Positions 30,095-39,866 are shown, counted from the first letter of the stretch. The stretch: DNA of 64,000 nucleotides from Leifsonia sp. CL147 (GCF_900114565.1 NZ_FOTM01000008.1:5860-69859); one strand, 5' to 3'. Program-made: numbers and translations. The notes: generated by a model from the letters alone, not told the origin.

Positions 30095-30625
30095 TCAGAC
30101 GGGGGTGCCGGGGCGCCAGTAGGTGCGTTCGTGGTAGACGAGCGGAGCGTCGTCCTCGCCGAGGCCGCCCTCCTCGATCTGCACGATCACGACAGCGCTG
30201 TTGTGCACCTCGGTGCGTTCGAGGATGCGTCCGACCATCCACGCGGTCGTGTCCTTGATCACGGGCAGTCCGTGCGGGCCGCGGTACCAGTGGTCGCCGA
30301 GGAAGCGCCGCCGGTTGTCCCCCGAGAGGATCTGCGCCACATCGCGGTTCCGCACACCGAGGGTGTGGATGACGACCCGGTCGGTCTCCGCGATCGCGGG
30401 CCAGCTCGACGCCGACAGCGACATGTTGAAGGTGGCGAGGGGCGGCACGGCGGCGAGCGATGCCAGGGAGGTGGCCGTGAAGCCGACCGGAGTGCCGTCG
30501 GAGGTCTGTGCCGTGATCAGCGCCACCCCGGCAGCGTGACGGCGGAACGTCTGCCGGAAGGCCGCGAGGTCGGGAGTCGCGTCGCTGACGGTGCCGTCGG
30601 TGGGGTCGGGGGATGCACTGTTCAT
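30095..30625 (-). CDS. Flavin reductase-like FMN-binding protein
   Basis: 176 aa. Typical flavin reductase domain: RRHAAGVALITAQ, VGFTATSLASLAAVPPLATFN, and a DDAPLVYHERTYW end. Such proteins supply reduced FMN to two-component monooxygenases or act as stand-alone NAD(P)H:FMN reductases; no monooxygenase partner is nearby. It is divergent from hisD across a 79-bp gap. Confidence 0.87.
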   Translation of the reverse strand: MNSASPDPTDGTVSDATPDLAAFRQTFRRHAAGVALITAQTSDGTPVGFTATSLASLAAVPPLATFNMSLSASSWPAIAETDRVVIHTLGVRNRDVAQILSGDNRRRFLGDHWYRGPHGLPVIKDTTAWMVGRILERTEVHNSAVVIVQIEEGGLGEDDAPLVYHERTYWRPGTPV

Positions 30626-30689
30626 ACTGTGGGTACAAGCTCGAATCTGTCGGGACCATTCCGCGCGGGGGATGACCGGCGCGAACCGT

Positions 30690-30695
30690 TAGGCT
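30690..30695 (+). promoter_or_regulatory. -10 box of hisD
   Basis: TAGGCT, 9 nt before the ATG at 30705; no ribosome site. Confidence 0.5.
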
Positions 30696-30704
30696 GGTCG
30701 GGCC

Positions 30705-32036
30705 ATGATCCAGACCATCGACCTCCGCGGTGTCCAGCCTACTCGCGCCGCCTTCCAGCGCCTGGTTCCTCGTCCGGTCGTCGACGTGCACGCCGCGATG
30801 TCCATCGCCACCGAGCTGATCGACGATGTCCGGCGGCGCGGCCTCGCGGCGCTGACCGAGCAGGCCGAGCGCTTCGACGGCGGGGCTCCCGCGTCCGTGC
30901 GCGTGCCGCAGTCCGAGATCGACGCGGCCGTGCAGGCGCTCCCCGCCGAGGTCCGCGAGGCCCTGGAGGAGGCGATCGCACGCGTCCGCGAGGCGACGGC
31001 CGCACAGGTCCCGCCCGCCGCCGAGACCGCCATCCGCCCGGGCGCGACCATCGTCCAGCGCTGGCAGCCGGTCGAGCGCGCCGGGCTCTACGTCCCCGGC
31101 GGCAAGGCGGCGTATCCGTCGAGCGTGGTGATGAACGCCGTTCCGGCCCAGGTCGCGGGCGTCGCTTCCGTCGCTCTCGCCAGTCCGCCGCAGAGGCGGT
31201 TCGGAGGCGCGGTCCACCCCGCCATTCTGGGCGCCGCCGGGCTGCTGGGCATCGACGAGGTGTACGCGATGGGAGGCGCCGGCGCGATCGGCGCGCTCGC
31301 GTACGGCGTCGAAGAGCTGGGTCTGGAGCCGGTCCAGGTCATCACCGGACCGGGCAACGTCTACGTCGCCGCGGCCAAGCGCGTCGTGCGCGGCCAGGCC
31401 GGCATCGACTCGGAAGCGGGAACGACCGAGATCCTGGTCATCGCCGACGATGCGGCGGATGCCGGCTACGTCGCTGCCGACCTGGTGAGCCAGGCGGAGC
31501 ACGACGAGGCGGCCGCCTCCCTGCTCGTCACCGACAGTCCGGCGTTCGCGGATCGGGTGGTCGCCGAGCTCGGCCGGCAGGCAGACGCCACGAAGCACGC
31601 CGAGCGCGTCCGGACCGCGCTGGGCGGCCCGCAGTCGGCGATCGTCCTGGTCGACGACCTGGCGGCGGCCGCCGCCTTCAGCGACGCCTACGGACCGGAG
31701 CACCTCGAGCTGCAGACGGCGGATCCGGAGGCGCTGCTCGCGTCCATCCACAATGCCGGCGCCATCTTCCTCGGGGCCACGTCGCCCGTCAGCCTGGGGG
31801 ACTACCTCGCCGGCTCCAACCACGTGCTCCCGACCGGCGGCCAGGCCCGCTTCTCGCCCGGCCTCGGCGCCTACTCGTTCCTGCGGCCGCAGCAGGTCGT
31901 GAGCTACGACCGGGATGCGCTGCGCGAGGTCGCCGACCGCATCGTCGCGCTCTCGGCAGCCGAGGACCTCCCTGCGCACGGCGAAGCGGTCACCGCGCGC
32001 TTCCGCCCGGGCGGTCCGGCCGACTCCGGGCGGTAG
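30705..32036 (+). CDS. hisD: Histidinol dehydrogenase
   Basis: 443 aa. VPGGKAAYPSSVVMN, GPGNVYVAAAKR, IDSEAGTTEILV, SQAEHDEAA and HNAGAIFLG are family signatures, including the zinc and base-catalysis residues. Catalyses the last two steps of histidine synthesis (histidinol to histidine, NAD+-dependent). The other his genes are not in this window, so it is a detached his gene, as in some Micrococcales. Confidence 0.97.
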   Translation: MIQTIDLRGVQPTRAAFQRLVPRPVVDVHAAMSIATELIDDVRRRGLAALTEQAERFDGGAPASVRVPQSEIDAAVQALPAEVREALEEAIARVREATAAQVPPAAETAIRPGATIVQRWQPVERAGLYVPGGKAAYPSSVVMNAVPAQVAGVASVALASPPQRRFGGAVHPAILGAAGLLGIDEVYAMGGAGAIGALAYGVEELGLEPVQVITGPGNVYVAAAKRVVRGQAGIDSEAGTTEILVIADDAADAGYVAADLVSQAEHDEAAASLLVTDSPAFADRVVAELGRQADATKHAERVRTALGGPQSAIVLVDDLAAAAAFSDAYGPEHLELQTADPEALLASIHNAGAIFLGATSPVSLGDYLAGSNHVLPTGGQARFSPGLGAYSFLRPQQVVSYDRDALREVADRIVALSAAEDLPAHGEAVTARFRPGGPADSGR

Positions 32037-32039
32037 AAT
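32034..32039 (+). promoter_or_regulatory. -10 box of nrdR, overlapping the hisD stop
   Basis: TAGAAT; its first three bases are the hisD stop codon. Six bases to the ATG at 32046. Confidence 0.6.
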
Positions 32040-32045
32040 TCCTCC

Positions 32046-32516
32046 ATGTTCTGCCCCTTCTGCCGCCACCCGGATTCCCGCGTCATCGACTCGCGGACCA
32101 GCGACGACGGGCTCTCCATCCGCCGCCGGCGGCAGTGCCCGGAATGCGGCCGCCGCTTTTCGACCACCGAGACGGCGAGTCTGAGCGTGATCAAGCGCAG
32201 CGGCGTGGCCGAACCGTTCAGCCGCGAGAAGATCGTCCTCGGCGTGCGGAAGGCCTGCCAGGGCCGGCCGGTGACCGACTCCGACCTGGCGGTGCTGGCG
32301 CAGAAGGTGGAGGAGACCATCCGGTCCACCGGCGCGTCGCAGATCGAGGCCAACGACGTGGGGCTGGCGATCCTCCCGGAGCTGCGGGAGCTGGACGAGG
32401 TCGCCTACCTGCGCTTCGCGAGCGTCTACCAGGCGTTCGACTCCCTCGACGACTTCGAGGAGGCGATCCGCTCGCTGCGCCTCGCGCACCGTGCGGAAAC
32501 GGTGGATGTGCCCTAA
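32046..32516 (+). CDS. nrdR: Transcriptional repressor NrdR
   Basis: 156 aa. Zinc ribbon (MFCPFC and [10 protein letters not shown]) followed by an ATP-cone ([16 protein letters not shown]). Represses ribonucleotide reductase operons in response to ATP/dATP. No nrd gene is present here; targets are elsewhere. Confidence 0.96.
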   Translation: MFCPFCRHPDSRVIDSRTSDDGLSIRRRRQCPECGRRFSTTETASLSVIKRSGVAEPFSREKIVLGVRKACQGRPVTDSDLAVLAQKVEETIRSTGASQIEANDVGLAILPELRELDEVAYLRFASVYQAFDSLDDFEEAIRSLRLAHRAETVDVP

Positions 32517-32520
32517 CGGG

Positions 32521-32526
32521 TATTCT
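32521..32526 (+). promoter_or_regulatory. -10 box of pyrD
   Basis: TATTCT, 9 nt before ATG 32536. Confidence 0.5.
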
Positions 32527-32535
32527 CGAACAGGC

Positions 32536-33579
32536 ATGTATCGCGTACTGTTCGACCTCATCCTGTCCCGGCTCGACCCCGAGCGGGCCCACCATCTCGC
32601 GTTCCTGGTGATCCGCGCCCTCCCGGCCCTGGGCCTCGGCGGTCTCGCCCGCCGGTACACCGCGCCCGACCCCTCGCTGGCGGTGGAGGCGCTCGGACTG
32701 CGGTTCGCCTCCCCGTTCGGTGTGGCGGCGGGCTTCGACAAGGACGGCGAGGCCGTTCTCGGCCTCGGCGCGCTCGGCTTCGGCCACGTCGAGGTCGGCA
32801 CGGTCACCGCACGCCCGCAGCCCGGAAACGAGAAGCCGCGGCTGTTCCGCCTCATCCCGGACGGCGCCGTCATCAACCGGATGGGCTTCAACAACAACGG
32901 CGCAGGATGTGCCGCCAACCAGCTGCTGCGGGTGCGCCGCGCCCGGCGGCGTCCCGTCCTCGGCGTCAACATCGGCAAGTCGCGGGTGGTCGCCGTCGAG
33001 GATGCCACGGCCGACTACCTCACCAGCGCGCGGGCCCTCGCACCGGTCGCCGACTACCTCGTCGTGAACGTCAGCTCTCCCAACACGCCGGGGCTCCGCG
33101 GCCTGCAGGAGCTCGAACTGCTCGCACCGCTCCTGACCGCCGTGAAGGAGGTCGCCGGCGATACGCCGCTCCTGGTGAAGATCGCCCCGGACCTCACCGA
33201 CGACCAGGTCGAGAGGATCGCTCGGCTCACGGTCGAGCTCGGTCTCGCCGGCATCATCGCCACCAACACCACCATCGCCCGGGAGGGTCTGCGCACCGAC
33301 CCGGCAGTCGTCGAGGCAGCGGGAGCAGGAGGCCTGAGCGGCACGCCGCTCGCCGCTCGCTCGCTCGAGGTGCTGCGGCTGATCCGGGCGGTCGTCCCGC
33401 CGGAGCTCTGCGTGATCTCCGTAGGCGGTGTCGACACGGCAGAGGATGTGCAGGAACGACTGGATGCGGGTGCCACCCTGGTGCAGGGCTACACCGCGTT
33501 CCTCTACCGCGGCCCGCTGTGGGCGCGGCAGATCAACCGGGGGCTGCTACGCCTCCGGAGTGCCCTGGTGGAAGCGTAG
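32536..33579 (+). CDS. pyrD: Quinone-dependent dihydroorotate dehydrogenase (class 2)
   Basis: 347 aa. N-terminal amphipathic helices (about 1-40) for membrane/quinone access; FMN barrel motifs AAGFDKDGE, NRMGFNNNG, NVSSPNTPGLRGLQ with the catalytic Ser typical of class 2, and GGLSGTPL. Oxidises dihydroorotate in pyrimidine synthesis. Its last 33 nt overlap the convergent RNase HI gene. Confidence 0.96.
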   Translation: MYRVLFDLILSRLDPERAHHLAFLVIRALPALGLGGLARRYTAPDPSLAVEALGLRFASPFGVAAGFDKDGEAVLGLGALGFGHVEVGTVTARPQPGNEKPRLFRLIPDGAVINRMGFNNNGAGCAANQLLRVRRARRRPVLGVNIGKSRVVAVEDATADYLTSARALAPVADYLVVNVSSPNTPGLRGLQELELLAPLLTAVKEVAGDTPLLVKIAPDLTDDQVERIARLTVELGLAGIIATNTTIAREGLRTDPAVVEAAGAGGLSGTPLAARSLEVLRLIRAVVPPELCVISVGGVDTAEDVQERLDAGATLVQGYTAFLYRGPLWARQINRGLLRLRSALVEA

Positions 33580-34509
33580 GCGCCAGCGTCCCGAGCTGCG
33601 CACCCAGAGGGAGCTGCGCAGTGTCGCGCCCCGCGCATCCACGGTCCGCGTCGTGAGGAGCAGCGCATCGGGAGCGACCCGGTCGATGCCGAGGACGTCG
33701 AGTTCGCCGGCGGGGGAGTCCTCGTCCGCGAGCTCGGAGATGAGGGCGTCGCGGCCCCACACCCGGCCCGAGCGGCCGATCTCCTCGAAGGAGGGATGCA
33801 GCAGCGCGGCGAGTCGCGAAGCGTCGGAGCGCACGCCGGGTTCGAGCAGTTCGCGCTCCAGCCGGGCGACGGCTTCCTCGTCCGTCTCCTCGGGCGGAAG
33901 GCCGTCGAAGAGGTCGAACTCGAGGGCGTCGTCGTCCGTCGCGGTCGCCGTCGTGCCTCCGGATCGCGTCGGCAGCAGGGCGGGCTCCAGGTCCGGCTGC
34001 GGTTCCGGCGCCGGCGCCGGCTCCGCCGTCGCAGCCGCGGCCGCGGTCCCGGGCCACCCCGGGCCGATCGGGATCGGGTCGCCCAGCTGATAGGCGGTGG
34101 CCACGGCACGGGCGCGCACGTCTGCGGCCTCGTTCAGCTCGTGGCCGGCGTGTCCCTTCACCCACTCGAACGTGAAGCGGCGGCCCTGCAGTGCGCGGTC
34201 CAGGCGCTCGAGGAGCTCACGGTTCAGCACGGGGGCGCCGTCCGCCTTGCGCCAGCCTTTGCGCTTCCAGCCGGGCATCCACTTCGTGACCGCGTTGATC
34301 ACGTACTGGCTGTCGCAGTAGATGTGGAGGTCGTCGTCCAGGTGGGCCGTGGCCTCGAGCAGGTCGATGACCGCCATGAGCTCGCCCTGGTTGTTGGTGC
34401 CGTGCGGCCAGCCGCCGGCCGACCAGTGGGCGTCGTCCACGTACCAGGCCCAGCCGGACGGGCCGGGGTTGCCGAGGGCGGAGCCGTCGGCCGCCGCGAT
34501 GATCGCCAC
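33547..34509 (-). CDS. rnhA: RNase HI fused to a DUF4440/NTF2-like domain
   Basis: 320 aa. Residues 1-150: RNase HI with catalytic Asp8 (AADGSALGNPGPSG), Glu in NNQGELMAV, Asp in YCDSQYVINAV and the distal NEAADVRAR; cleaves RNA in RNA-DNA hybrids. A 50-residue Ala/Pro/Glu linker follows, then a C-terminal domain of about 100 residues (LERELLEPGVRSDASRLAALLHPSFEEIGRSG) of the DUF4440/SnoaL-like fold. The GTG start follows the upstream gene's stop by 1 nt; the two are translationally coupled. Confidence 0.88.
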   Translation of the reverse strand: MAIIAAADGSALGNPGPSGWAWYVDDAHWSAGGWPHGTNNQGELMAVIDLLEATAHLDDDLHIYCDSQYVINAVTKWMPGWKRKGWRKADGAPVLNRELLERLDRALQGRRFTFEWVKGHAGHELNEAADVRARAVATAYQLGDPIPIGPGWPGTAAAAATAEPAPAPEPQPDLEPALLPTRSGGTTATATDDDALEFDLFDGLPPEETDEEAVARLERELLEPGVRSDASRLAALLHPSFEEIGRSGRVWGRDALISELADEDSPAGELDVLGIDRVAPDALLLTTRTVDARGATLRSSLWVRSSGRWRLRFHQGTPEA

Positions 34510-34510
34510 G

Positions 34511-35107
34511 TCAGCTGGGGAACCGGCCGCGCTTGACCTGCGGCTTGGGCAGGCGCATCACGCGCAGCTGCAGGGCGCGCATCGCGGCGTACCAGCGCAG
34601 TCCGCGCTCGACCTTGCTCTCCCCGAACTTCGCGGCGATGCGCTTGCGCACCAGGAAGCCGAGGACGATGCAGTCGATCACCGCGATCAGGAAGAACCCC
34701 CAGAGGGCGAACAGGCCGTACGCCTGCAGGAGCGGGGACGGCAGGAAGGTCAGCACGATCACCAGCAGCATGATCGGGATGAGGAACTCGCCGATCGAGA
34801 AGCGCGCGTCCACGTAGTCGCGGACGTAGCGGCGCTGCGGGCCGCGGTCGCGGGCCGTCAGATAGCGGTCATCCCCGGCGGCCATGCCCACGCGGGCCTT
34901 CTCGCGCGCCTCCGCCTGCCGCTGGCGCGCCATCCGGGCCGCCTCCTTGCGGTCGGTGGGGACGAGCGGGCGCTTGCGTGCAGCCTCCTGCTCGCGGCGG
35001 GAGGGCGTCGGCGCCCCCTTGCCCTGCTTCAGCCGGGCAGCCGTCTCTTCGGGGGTCTCGGCTGCGGGCGTTTCCGCGTCGCTCGCCGGGTTCTGTCGTT
35101 TCGCCAA
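34511..35107 (-). CDS. DUF3043 membrane protein
   Basis: 198 aa. A charged N-terminal half (KGAPTPSRREQEAARKRPLV, MARQRQAEAREKARVG) and two membrane helices (EFLIPIMLLVIVLTFLPSP and LFALWGFFLIAVIDCIVLGF), ending in a basic tail. Matches DUF3043, an actinobacterial family of unknown function. Divergent from the M20 peptidase gene. Confidence 0.88.
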   Translation of the reverse strand: MAKRQNPASDAETPAAETPEETAARLKQGKGAPTPSRREQEAARKRPLVPTDRKEAARMARQRQAEAREKARVGMAAGDDRYLTARDRGPQRRYVRDYVDARFSIGEFLIPIMLLVIVLTFLPSPLLQAYGLFALWGFFLIAVIDCIVLGFLVRKRIAAKFGESKVERGLRWYAAMRALQLRVMRLPKPQVKRGRFPS

Positions 35108-35135
35108 CTTCGAGCCTTCGGTTGTGGGGTCCGCT

Positions 35136-35141
35136 TAAGAT
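35136..35141 (+). promoter_or_regulatory. -10 box of the M20 peptidase gene, leaderless layout
   Basis: TAAGAT, 7 nt before ATG 35149. Confidence 0.55.
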
Positions 35142-35148
35142 TACCCGC

Positions 35149-36618
35149 ATGACAGAGAGCCAGCTGACCCCCGTTTCCGCGACCCACGACACGGCCGCGC
35201 CCGATTCCCCGGACGGCGTCGAGCAGGAGGTCCGCGCCGCAGTCCACGCCGGGCTGCCGTCGGCGATCGCGGACCTCGCGCAGCTGGTCCGCATCCCCTC
35301 GGTGTCGTGGTCGGCGTTCGACCCGGCGAACGTGCGCCGGAGTGCGGATGCGGTGGCCGCCCTGCTGACGGAGACGGGCGTCTTCGACCGCGTCGAGGTG
35401 AAGCAGGCGCCGATCCCGTCGCGGGGCGACGACGGCGGGGCGGAGAGCCTGGGCCAGCCGGCCGTGCTCGCGACGCGCGCTGCGCGGAACGGACGACCCA
35501 CGGTCCTGCTCTACGCCCACCACGATGTGCAGCCCGAGGGCGACGCGGCGGACTGGGAGACGCCGCCGTTCGAGCCGACCGTCCGCGGCGACCGGCTGTA
35601 CGGCCGGGGCGCCGCCGACGACAAGGCGGGCGTGATGTCGCACGTGGCCACCGTTCGCGCCCTGCATGAGGCTCTGGGCGACGACCTCGATCTCGGCCTC
35701 GCCGTCTTCATCGAGGGCGAGGAGGAGTTCGGCTCGCGCTCCTTCTCGAACTTCCTCCAGCAGAACTCCGCCGCGCTGGCGGCGGACGTGATCGTCGTCG
35801 CCGACTCCGACAACGTCGACGTGGACACGCCGGCGCTCACGGTCTCGCTGCGCGGCAACGTGACGTTCCGGCTCACCGTCTCGACGCTCGGGCACGCCTC
35901 CCACTCCGGGATGTACGGAGGTGCTGCTCCGGATGCGATGCTCGCGGCGGCGAGACTGCTCGCGACGCTCCACGACGACGACGGCGCCGTGGCCGTCGAG
36001 GGTCTGCGGTCGTACACGGGGGCCGCCGAGCCACCCGCGTTCAGCGAGGAGGAGCTGGCGGAGGACGCCGCCTTCCTTCCCGGAGTCCGGAGCATCGGGC
36101 GGGGCCCGATCCTGTCGCGGATGTGGTCGCAGCCGACCATCACGGTCACCGGCATCGACGCCCCCAGCGTGGCCAACGCCTCCAACACCCTCCTGCCGAG
36201 CGTGTCCGTCCGGATCAGCTCCCGTGTCGCGCCGGGGCAGCCGGCCCGCGAGGCCTACGAGGCGCTCGAGCGCCACCTGCGGGCGCACGCTCCGTTCGGG
36301 GCGGTCATCGCCATCGACGACGTCGACCTCGGCGACCCGTTCCTGGTCGACACCGCGGGCTGGGCCGCGAGCGAGGCGAAGCGCGCCATGACCGACGCCT
36401 GGGGCGCGGAGGCGGTCGAGACCGGCATCGGCGGCTCCATCCCGTTCATCGCCGATCTGGTGCGGGAGTTCCCCGAGGCCCAGATCCTGGTGACCGGCGT
36501 CGAGGACCCCGACACCCGTGCGCACAGCCCGAACGAGTCCCTCCACCTCGGGGTGTTCAAGCGTGCCGTGCTCGCCGAGGCGCTGCTTCTCACGCGGCTG
36601 AACGCGAGAGAATCCTGA
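35149..36618 (+). CDS. M20 family dipeptidase
   Basis: 489 aa. Metal ligands in LLYAHHDVQP, GRGAADDKAG, GEEEFGS and the late SPNESLHLG; the lid domain includes NVTFRLTVSTLGHASHSG. Cytosolic dizinc hydrolase of dipeptides or N-acyl/carnosine-like substrates; exact substrate cannot be read. Confidence 0.93.
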   Translation: MTESQLTPVSATHDTAAPDSPDGVEQEVRAAVHAGLPSAIADLAQLVRIPSVSWSAFDPANVRRSADAVAALLTETGVFDRVEVKQAPIPSRGDDGGAESLGQPAVLATRAARNGRPTVLLYAHHDVQPEGDAADWETPPFEPTVRGDRLYGRGAADDKAGVMSHVATVRALHEALGDDLDLGLAVFIEGEEEFGSRSFSNFLQQNSAALAADVIVVADSDNVDVDTPALTVSLRGNVTFRLTVSTLGHASHSGMYGGAAPDAMLAAARLLATLHDDDGAVAVEGLRSYTGAAEPPAFSEEELAEDAAFLPGVRSIGRGPILSRMWSQPTITVTGIDAPSVANASNTLLPSVSVRISSRVAPGQPAREAYEALERHLRAHAPFGAVIAIDDVDLGDPFLVDTAGWAASEAKRAMTDAWGAEAVETGIGGSIPFIADLVREFPEAQILVTGVEDPDTRAHSPNESLHLGVFKRAVLAEALLLTRLNARES

Positions 36619-36658
36619 GCGGATCGGCGGCGGTCGCGGAAATCGCAGCCGAGCGACG

Positions 36659-36664
36659 TACAAT
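36659..36664 (+). promoter_or_regulatory. -10 box upstream of the Fe-S carrier gene
   Basis: TACAAT, about 50 nt before the ATG at 36715. Confidence 0.5.
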
Positions 36665-36714
36665 CGACGCAGATTTCGTTTCCGAAGCCTGAATCATCCT
36701 TTGTGAGGAGCCCG

Positions 36715-37071
36715 ATGTCCGACACGACGCTGACCGCGACCAAGGCCCACGGAGTCGGCCTGACCGACACCGCGGCATCCAAGGTCAAGAGCCTGCTCGA
36801 GCAGGAAGGCCGCGACGACCTGCGTCTGCGCGTCGCCGTCCAGCCCGGTGGCTGCTCCGGTCTGATCTACCAGCTGTACTTCGACGAGCGGATGCTCGAC
36901 GGGGATGCGACCGTCGATTTCGACGGTGTGGAGGTCATCGTCGACAAGATGAGCGTCCCGTACCTGGACGGCGCGACGATCGACTTCGAGGACACCATCC
37001 AGAAGCAGGGCTTCACGATCGACAACCCGAACGCGACCGGTTCCTGCGCCTGCGGAGACTCCTTCCACTGA
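36715..37071 (+). CDS. erpA: A-type iron-sulfur carrier (ErpA/IscA/HesB)
   Basis: 118 aa from ATG 36715; the GTG at 36703 is part of the GTGAGGAG ribosome site. The three cluster cysteines are in PGGCSGLIY and GSCACGDSF. Delivers [Fe-S] clusters to apoproteins. Being just upstream of ctaC and unlinked to suf genes, it may serve respiratory or isoprenoid enzymes; that is context only. Confidence 0.93.
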   Translation: MSDTTLTATKAHGVGLTDTAASKVKSLLEQEGRDDLRLRVAVQPGGCSGLIYQLYFDERMLDGDATVDFDGVEVIVDKMSVPYLDGATIDFEDTIQKQGFTIDNPNATGSCACGDSFH

Positions 37072-37095
37072 GTTCCATAGCACACGAGAACACTC

Positions 37096-37125
37096 AGGGC
37101 CGCCCTCCACAGGGCGGCCCTTTTG
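37096..37125 (+). terminator. Rho-independent terminator after erpA
   Basis: AGGGCCGCCCT, loop CCAC, AGGGCGGCCCT and a T-run: strong stem that separates erpA from the ctaCDF operon. Confidence 0.9.
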
Positions 37126-37149
37126 TTCGGATCAGGGTGTCAGTCGGAG

Positions 37150-37155
37150 TAGGGT
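37150..37155 (+). promoter_or_regulatory. -10 box of the ctaC operon
   Basis: TAGGGT, about 60 nt before the GTG of ctaC. Downstream of it is a short inverted repeat CAGTT-N7-AACTG (about 37170-37186), a possible operator. Confidence 0.4.
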
Positions 37156-37214
37156 GGATGCAGCCACATACAGTTGCATGTGAACTGTCCCCGTAGTCAC
37201 TCGAAAGGTCACCG

Positions 37215-38105
37215 GTGCGTCACAATCGCCGTCTCCGATGGGCTGCCATCCCGATCGCTGCGACGCTCGTCGTGGCGCTTGCGGGCTGCACGCAGGCTCA
37301 GCTGCACGGATTCCTCCCGGGCTTCGTGGAGGGTCAGCCGCCCGTCACGAACCACACCGACCGCATCAGCGGCCTGTGGGTGACCAGCTGGATCGTGCTC
37401 CTGATCGTCGGCATCATCGTGTGGGGCCTGATCCTGTGGGCGGTCATCGTCTACCGCCGGCGCAAGGGGCAGACCGGCCTTCCGTCGCAGCTGCGCTACA
37501 ACATGCCGATCGAGATCTTCTACACGATCGTGCCCCTCATCCTGGTCCTCGGCTTCTTCGCCTTCACCGCCCGCGACCAGGCGGCGATCGAGAAGCCGTA
37601 CGCGAACCCGGACCTCAAGATCCAGGTGTACGCCAAGCAGTGGGCGTGGGACTTCAACTACGTGACCGACAACGTCTACGACCCGGGCGTCCAGGTCCAG
37701 CCGGACGACAACAGCGCCACCCAGGGCGCGGTCCAGGAGGGCAAGATCCCGACCCTGTACCTGCCCGAGAACAAGACGATCACGATCCAGCTCGACTCGC
37801 GCGACGTGATCCACTCCTTCTGGGTCCCCGCGATGCTGTACAAGAAGGACGTCATCCCGGGCAAGACGAACTACCTGTACTTCTCGACCACGAACCGCAC
37901 GGGCACCTTCGTCGGCAAGTGCGCCGAGCTCTGTGGCGAGTACCACTCGGCGATGCTCTTCAATGTGAAGATCGTGCCGCAGTCGGAGTACGACGCTCAC
38001 ATCCAGAGCCTGCGCGCCCAGGGATTCACGGGTCAGCTGGGCTCCGAGTACGACCGCAACCAGAACCTGCCCGGGACGGGCGCCGCCCCTGCGGGTAACG
38101 AGTAG
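37215..38105 (+). CDS. ctaC: Cytochrome c oxidase subunit II (CtaC)
   Basis: 296 aa, GTG start. Lipoprotein signal peptide with lipobox LAGC, so the mature protein begins at Cys and is processed by LspA. Two membrane helices, then the periplasmic cupredoxin domain with CuA ligands: DVIHSFWVP and CAELCGEYHSAM. Receives electrons from the bc1 complex's cytochrome cc and passes them to CtaD. Confidence 0.97.
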   Translation: MRHNRRLRWAAIPIAATLVVALAGCTQAQLHGFLPGFVEGQPPVTNHTDRISGLWVTSWIVLLIVGIIVWGLILWAVIVYRRRKGQTGLPSQLRYNMPIEIFYTIVPLILVLGFFAFTARDQAAIEKPYANPDLKIQVYAKQWAWDFNYVTDNVYDPGVQVQPDDNSATQGAVQEGKIPTLYLPENKTITIQLDSRDVIHSFWVPAMLYKKDVIPGKTNYLYFSTTNRTGTFVGKCAELCGEYHSAMLFNVKIVPQSEYDAHIQSLRAQGFTGQLGSEYDRNQNLPGTGAAPAGNE

Positions 38106-38114
38106 GACAGACTG

Positions 38115-39863
38115 ATGACGACGACAGCACCCGCACCGGGAGCCACCGCGGCTCCGAGGCCTGCGTCCACGATCCTCACCGCGAACGGTGCGGCCCGCAA
38201 GGGCAACATCCTCGTGAACTACATCACGTCGACGGATCACAAGACCATCGGGTACATGTACCTGATCTCCTCGTTCGTGTACTTCCTCATCGGCGGCGTG
38301 ATGGCCCTCATCATCCGCGCCCAGCTGTTCGAGCCGGGTCTCCAGGTGGTGCAGACCAGGGAGCAGTACAACCAGCTCTTCACGATGCACGGCACGATCA
38401 TGCTGCTGATGTTCGCGACGCCGCTGTTCGCGGGCTTCGCCAACGTGCTCATGCCGCTGCAGATCGGCGCGCCCGACGTGGCCTTCCCGAGGCTGAACGC
38501 GCTGGCGTACTGGTTCTACTCGTTCGGCTCGCTGATCGCCGTCGCCGGCTTCCTCACCCCGCAGGGCGCCGCCTCGTTCGGATGGTTCGCCTACGCGCCG
38601 CTGTCGAGCACGACGTTCTCGCCCGGGCTCGGCGGCAACCTCTGGGTGCTCGGCCTCGGCCTCTCGGGCTTCGGAACCATCCTCGGCGCGGTGAACTTCA
38701 TCACCACGATCATCACGATGCGCGCCCCGGGCATGACCATGTTCCGGATGCCGATCTTCACCTGGAACACCCTGGTGACCTCGATCCTCGTGCTGATGGC
38801 CTTCCCGGTGCTGGCCGCTGCGCTGTTCGCGCTGGCCGCCGACCGTGTGTTCGATGCGCACATCTACGATGCGGCCAACGGCGGAGCCCTGCTCTGGCAG
38901 CACCTGTTCTGGTTCTTCGGGCATCCCGAGGTGTACATCATCGCCCTGCCGTTCTTCGGCATCGTGTCCGAGATCTTCCCGGTGTTCAGCCGCAAGCCGA
39001 TCTTCGGGTACAAGACGCTGGTCTACGCGACCATCTCGATCGCGGCCCTGTCGGTCACCGTGTGGGCGCACCACATGTACGTCACCGGATCGGTGCTGCT
39101 GCCCTGGTTCTCGCTGATGACCATGCTCATCGCGGTTCCGACCGGCGTGAAGATCTTCAACTGGATCGGCACGATGTGGCGCGGGTCGCTCACCTTCGAG
39201 TCGCCGATGCTGTGGTCGATCGGCTTCCTCATCACCTTCACCTTCGGTGGTCTGACCGGCGTCATCCTGGCGTCCCCGCCGCTCGACTTCCACGTCTCGG
39301 ACACGTACTTCGTGGTGGCGCACTTCCACTACGTCGTGTTCGGCACGGTCGTCTTCGCGATGTTCGCCGGCTTCTACTTCTGGTGGCCCAAGTGGACGGG
39401 CAAGATGCTCAACGACCGGCTGGGCAAGTGGCACTTCTGGCTGCTGTTCATCGGCTTCCACACGACCTTCCTGATCCAGCACTGGCTGGGCGTGGTCGGT
39501 ATGCCGCGACGGTACGCGACCTACCTGCCGTCGGACGGCTTCACGTGGATGAACCAGGTGTCGTCGATCGGTGCGGGCATCCTCGCCATCTCGATGATCC
39601 CGTTCTTCGTGAACGTCTACCTCACCGCGCGCAACGCGCCGAAGGTCACCGTGAACGACCCGTGGGGCTACGGCCGCTCGCTCGAGTGGGCGACCAGCTG
39701 CCCGCCCCCGCGGCACAACTTCACGTCGATCCCGCGCATCCGCTCGGAGTCGCCGGCCTTCGACCTGAACCACCCCGAGGCGGGCATCCCGATCGGGATC
39801 GGTGCGGCCAAGGACGCCCCGCAAGCCCCCGTGCACGACATCGCGAACGACGAGGTGAGGTAA
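38115..39863 (+). CDS. ctaD: Cytochrome c oxidase subunit I (CtaD)
   Basis: 582 aa, twelve-helix heme-copper oxidase. Heme a ligand in FTMHGTIML, CuB/heme a3 site [10 protein letters not shown] with the His-Tyr pair, HHMY, and HFHYVVFG carrying the last heme ligands. Reduces O2 at the binuclear centre and pumps protons. It follows ctaC by 9 nt. Confidence 0.98.
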   Translation: MTTTAPAPGATAAPRPASTILTANGAARKGNILVNYITSTDHKTIGYMYLISSFVYFLIGGVMALIIRAQLFEPGLQVVQTREQYNQLFTMHGTIMLLMFATPLFAGFANVLMPLQIGAPDVAFPRLNALAYWFYSFGSLIAVAGFLTPQGAASFGWFAYAPLSSTTFSPGLGGNLWVLGLGLSGFGTILGAVNFITTIITMRAPGMTMFRMPIFTWNTLVTSILVLMAFPVLAAALFALAADRVFDAHIYDAANGGALLWQHLFWFFGHPEVYIIALPFFGIVSEIFPVFSRKPIFGYKTLVYATISIAALSVTVWAHHMYVTGSVLLPWFSLMTMLIAVPTGVKIFNWIGTMWRGSLTFESPMLWSIGFLITFTFGGLTGVILASPPLDFHVSDTYFVVAHFHYVVFGTVVFAMFAGFYFWWPKWTGKMLNDRLGKWHFWLLFIGFHTTFLIQHWLGVVGMPRRYATYLPSDGFTWMNQVSSIGAGILAISMIPFFVNVYLTARNAPKVTVNDPWGYGRSLEWATSCPPPRHNFTSIPRIRSESPAFDLNHPEAGIPIGIGAAKDAPQAPVHDIANDEVR

Positions 39864-39866
39864 CCC

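Noticed and set aside
37170-37186. Inverted repeat before ctaC as a known redox-regulator site
   Set aside because: Only 5-bp arms; no match I can name with confidence, kept as a possible operator in the promoter entry.
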